A stretch of DNA of 64,000 nt from an uncultured Latescibacterota bacterium (lineage in GTDB: Bacteria > Latescibacterota > UBA2968). Shown piece by piece: positions 62,355-64,000 of this stretch. Numbering within the stretch: the stretch's first letter is position 1; every line of letters begins with the position of its first letter. The notes under the pieces were generated by a model. That model saw only the letters and a list, made by a program, of their open reading frames with translations. It was not told the DNA's origin and searched no databases. Location: NCBI GenBank assembly GCA_958295785.1, contig OY282377.1, positions 882,394 to 946,393 of the forward strand. Direction: 5' to 3'. Made by a program: the position numbers and the translations under genes.

Positions 62355-62771
62355 TCACGCCATACATACTGGCCTCAGGTTGATCCAAGGTTCATCTTCC
62401 GACACATCGACCAGTGCGGGGCCATCGAATTTCGCGGGCGACAAAATCGCCAGAAAGACCAAATTTTCATCGCCTGCATTATACGTGCCATGCACCACAT
62501 CCATTGGAATATGCGCGGCATCGCCCGGCCCGAGGCGTTGCGACGTCTTATCCACCCACTGCTCGGCTTGTCCCGCGATCACGTAAATGATCTCTTCCAT
62601 ACGCGGATGGCGATGAAATTTGTGCGCTTTGCCCGGCGGCATCGTCACCCGCACCAGCAGGAGATGTTCCGCTTGGGTCAAGCCCTCCCGACTGATCCAC
62701 TCGTGCGGTCCCCACGGCAGTTCCTCCACCTGCACATCGTCCCGCGCAATAAACCTCAGCACATCGGACAT
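62355..62771 (-). CDS. cupin-domain protein
   Basis: 138 aa. One cupin barrel: motif 1 PGKAHKFHRHPRMEEIIYVI (metal-binding His-x-His and Glu) and motif 2 AAHIPMDVVHGTYN (distal His). Such small cupins are isomerases, dioxygenases or ligand-binding proteins; the substrate is not evident. It lies 220 bases downstream of the sulfatase gene on the same strand. Confidence 0.88.
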   Translation of the reverse strand: MSDVLRFIARDDVQVEELPWGPHEWISREGLTQAEHLLLVRVTMPPGKAHKFHRHPRMEEIIYVIAGQAEQWVDKTSQRLGPGDAAHIPMDVVHGTYNAGDENLVFLAILSPAKFDGPALVDVSEDEPWINLRPVCMA

Positions 62772-62995
62772 GGGTATCTCCTTGGGGAATGGGATGGGGC
62801 GTCAGTCCAGACGCCATATTGCTCACAAGAACGCGACAAAACCCGCCTGTGTAAAATCGCGGTCATGGCCGGCCATACAGGTAGTGTTTGTAGTTCTTAG
62901 CACCGTCAGTTGGCACATCGTCCCAGGTTCCTTTTGGCGCGGATTTGTGAATTTTTTCAAATTTGTGACGACAATGCCCGCGTAAGAGCACGGGA

Positions 62996-64000
62996 TCATG
63001 CCTGTGGCAATTGCTCGGTGCTGATGTCGATCTCCGCGATCAATCGCGCCAGGTCGGTTTCCACTTCTGTTTGCACATCGGCATAGGCCGGATCGCCGTA
63101 CACGCTGATCATCTCTTGCGGGTCTTTTTTTAGATCGAACAAATCGCGCTCGCCCGTGCGGTGGACTGCCAGCGTGTATTTTTGCGTGCGGACGCCGTAG
63201 TGCTTGGTCGGCCCATCCCAATACGCATAAAAAGCCGACTGCCGCCAATCGGCTGGCGTCTCTCCTTCGCACAGGCCGCGAAAACTGCGGCCCTGCATCC
63301 GCGCATCGGGTTCTAATCCCGCAAAATCGAGATAGGTCGGGCCAAAATCGACATTCACCACGATATCCTCGTTCACCGAACCGGGGGCTATCGCCTTTGG
63401 ATAGCGCGTAATGTAGGGCATTTGAAGCGACTCCTCCAAGATCAACCGCTTGTCAAAATAACTGTGCTCGCCCAAAAACATGCCTTGATCGGACGTATAG
63501 ACCACTATCGTATTTTCCGTCAGTCCCTCGGCATCCAAATAATCCAACAACCGCCCCACGCCTTCGTCTATCGCCGCGATGCAGCGCAAATAATCCTTCA
63601 CGTATTTCTGATAGGCCGCGCAGATCTTCTCCGCATCGCCCATCCCCGCGGTATCCAAGCGACCCGTGGGCCATTCTTTTCCGCGCACGCCCTCGTCCAT
63701 GCGCTCGGCCTGTGAGAGCATGGTTCGGTGGTGATTTTGCAACGCGGTGGACACTTTGTTGAATGGCTCGTAAAGATTGGACGGCTCGGGCAAATCCCCT
63801 TCGGTGAATAAATCCGCGTGGCGCGGCGCGTATTCCCACAGGCCATGCGGGGCTTTGTGATGGCACAACATCAAAAAGGGTTTGTGCGGATCGCGCGCTT
63901 GCAACCAGTTCAGCGACAGGTCGGTAATGATATCCGTGGCATAGCCCGCGTACTGCGTTGGCTCGCCATTGCGCGTGAAAGACGGGTCAAAATAAGCCCC
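62996..64000 (-). CDS. sulfatase (alkaline phosphatase superfamily), C-terminal part; start outside window
   Basis: The frame is open to the window edge, giving about 334 C-terminal residues. Typical sulfatase segments: YAGYATDIITDLSLNWLQ, KPFLMLCHHKAPHGLWEYAP, VYTSDQGMFLGEHSYFDKRL (metal-binding Asp-Gln and the Lys after) and LFDLKKDPQEMISVYGDP near the end. The Cys/Ser formylglycine motif would lie upstream. It likely removes sulfate from carbohydrate or other esters. No signal sequence can be judged. Confidence 0.92.
   Translation of the reverse strand, partial: GAYFDPSFTRNGEPTQYAGYATDIITDLSLNWLQARDPHKPFLMLCHHKAPHGLWEYAPRHADLFTEGDLPEPSNLYEPFNKVSTALQNHHRTMLSQAERMDEGVRGKEWPTGRLDTAGMGDAEKICAAYQKYVKDYLRCIAAIDEGVGRLLDYLDAEGLTENTIVVYTSDQGMFLGEHSYFDKRLILEESLQMPYITRYPKAIAPGSVNEDIVVNVDFGPTYLDFAGLEPDARMQGRSFRGLCEGETPADWRQSAFYAYWDGPTKHYGVRTQKYTLAVHRTGERDLFDLKKDPQEMISVYGDPAYADVQTEVETDLARLIAEIDISTEQLPQA

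Overview
The window looks like a chromosome segment of an uncultured, GC-rich, Gram-negative-type bacterium. The mix of phytanoyl-CoA dioxygenase, sulfatase, Gfo/Idh/MocA oxidoreductase and cupin genes, a Lys/Ala-rich histone-like protein, monomeric isocitrate dehydrogenase and many dispersed intergenic hairpins resembles Latescibacterota- or Poribacteria-like genomes. That placement is inference; no rRNA or tRNA gene is present to test it.

Layout. 1-4.4 kb: end of a membrane protein, a branched-polyamine synthase (BpsA) overlapping a DUF2156 protein, a small lipoprotein, a phytanoyl-CoA dioxygenase, a PD-(D/E)XK-like protein and a decayed hicBA pair. 4.5-12.1 kb (minus): an oligopeptide ABC importer (binding protein, two permeases, two ATPases) split by a 1.09-kb insertion sequence. 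12.1-19.1 kb: RNase H-like nuclease, icd, a DsbD-type protein and rlmH, separated by repeat-rich gaps, one holding a long hairpin RNA candidate. 19.2-30.6 kb (plus): one tightly packed run from a TATAAT promoter through an S55 peptidase, a beta-propeller protein, riboflavin genes (reductase-only RibD, RibE, RibBA, RibH), nusB, a phosphoesterase and secA. 30.6-32.4 kb: a lower-GC pair, PRTase-like plus NADAR, that looks like a conflict module. 32.4-38.7 kb: rhodanese, CIRCE-controlled groES-groEL, the histone-like protein, pcp and a Gfo/Idh/MocA enzyme.

38.8-46.7 kb is an accessory island: an IS5-type element, a frameshifted XRE regulator, an ABC-exporter fragment, a Gly/Ala-rich small protein, a deleted IS630 copy, a hairpin element, a second IS701-like copy, an AT-rich CPBP protease, a frameshifted subtilisin-DUF1611 fusion and an acyl carrier protein. 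46.8-57.8 kb (minus) is housekeeping: secDF, polyprenyl diphosphate synthase, prmC, prfA, rpmE, rho with a C-rich leader, and glnD. 57.9-62.2 kb: a second IS630 copy and a 112-bp deletion derivative of the IS5-type element, stacked between glnD and a TIR-TPR protein, followed by an AAA/PD-(D/E)XK protein. The window closes with a cupin and a partial sulfatase.

The strongest leads for little-described biology are the PRTase/NADAR pair, the subtilisin-DUF1611-ACP set and the TIR-TPR/AAA-nuclease pair. The nested insertions allow the pre-insertion sequence between the TIR-TPR gene and glnD to be rebuilt.
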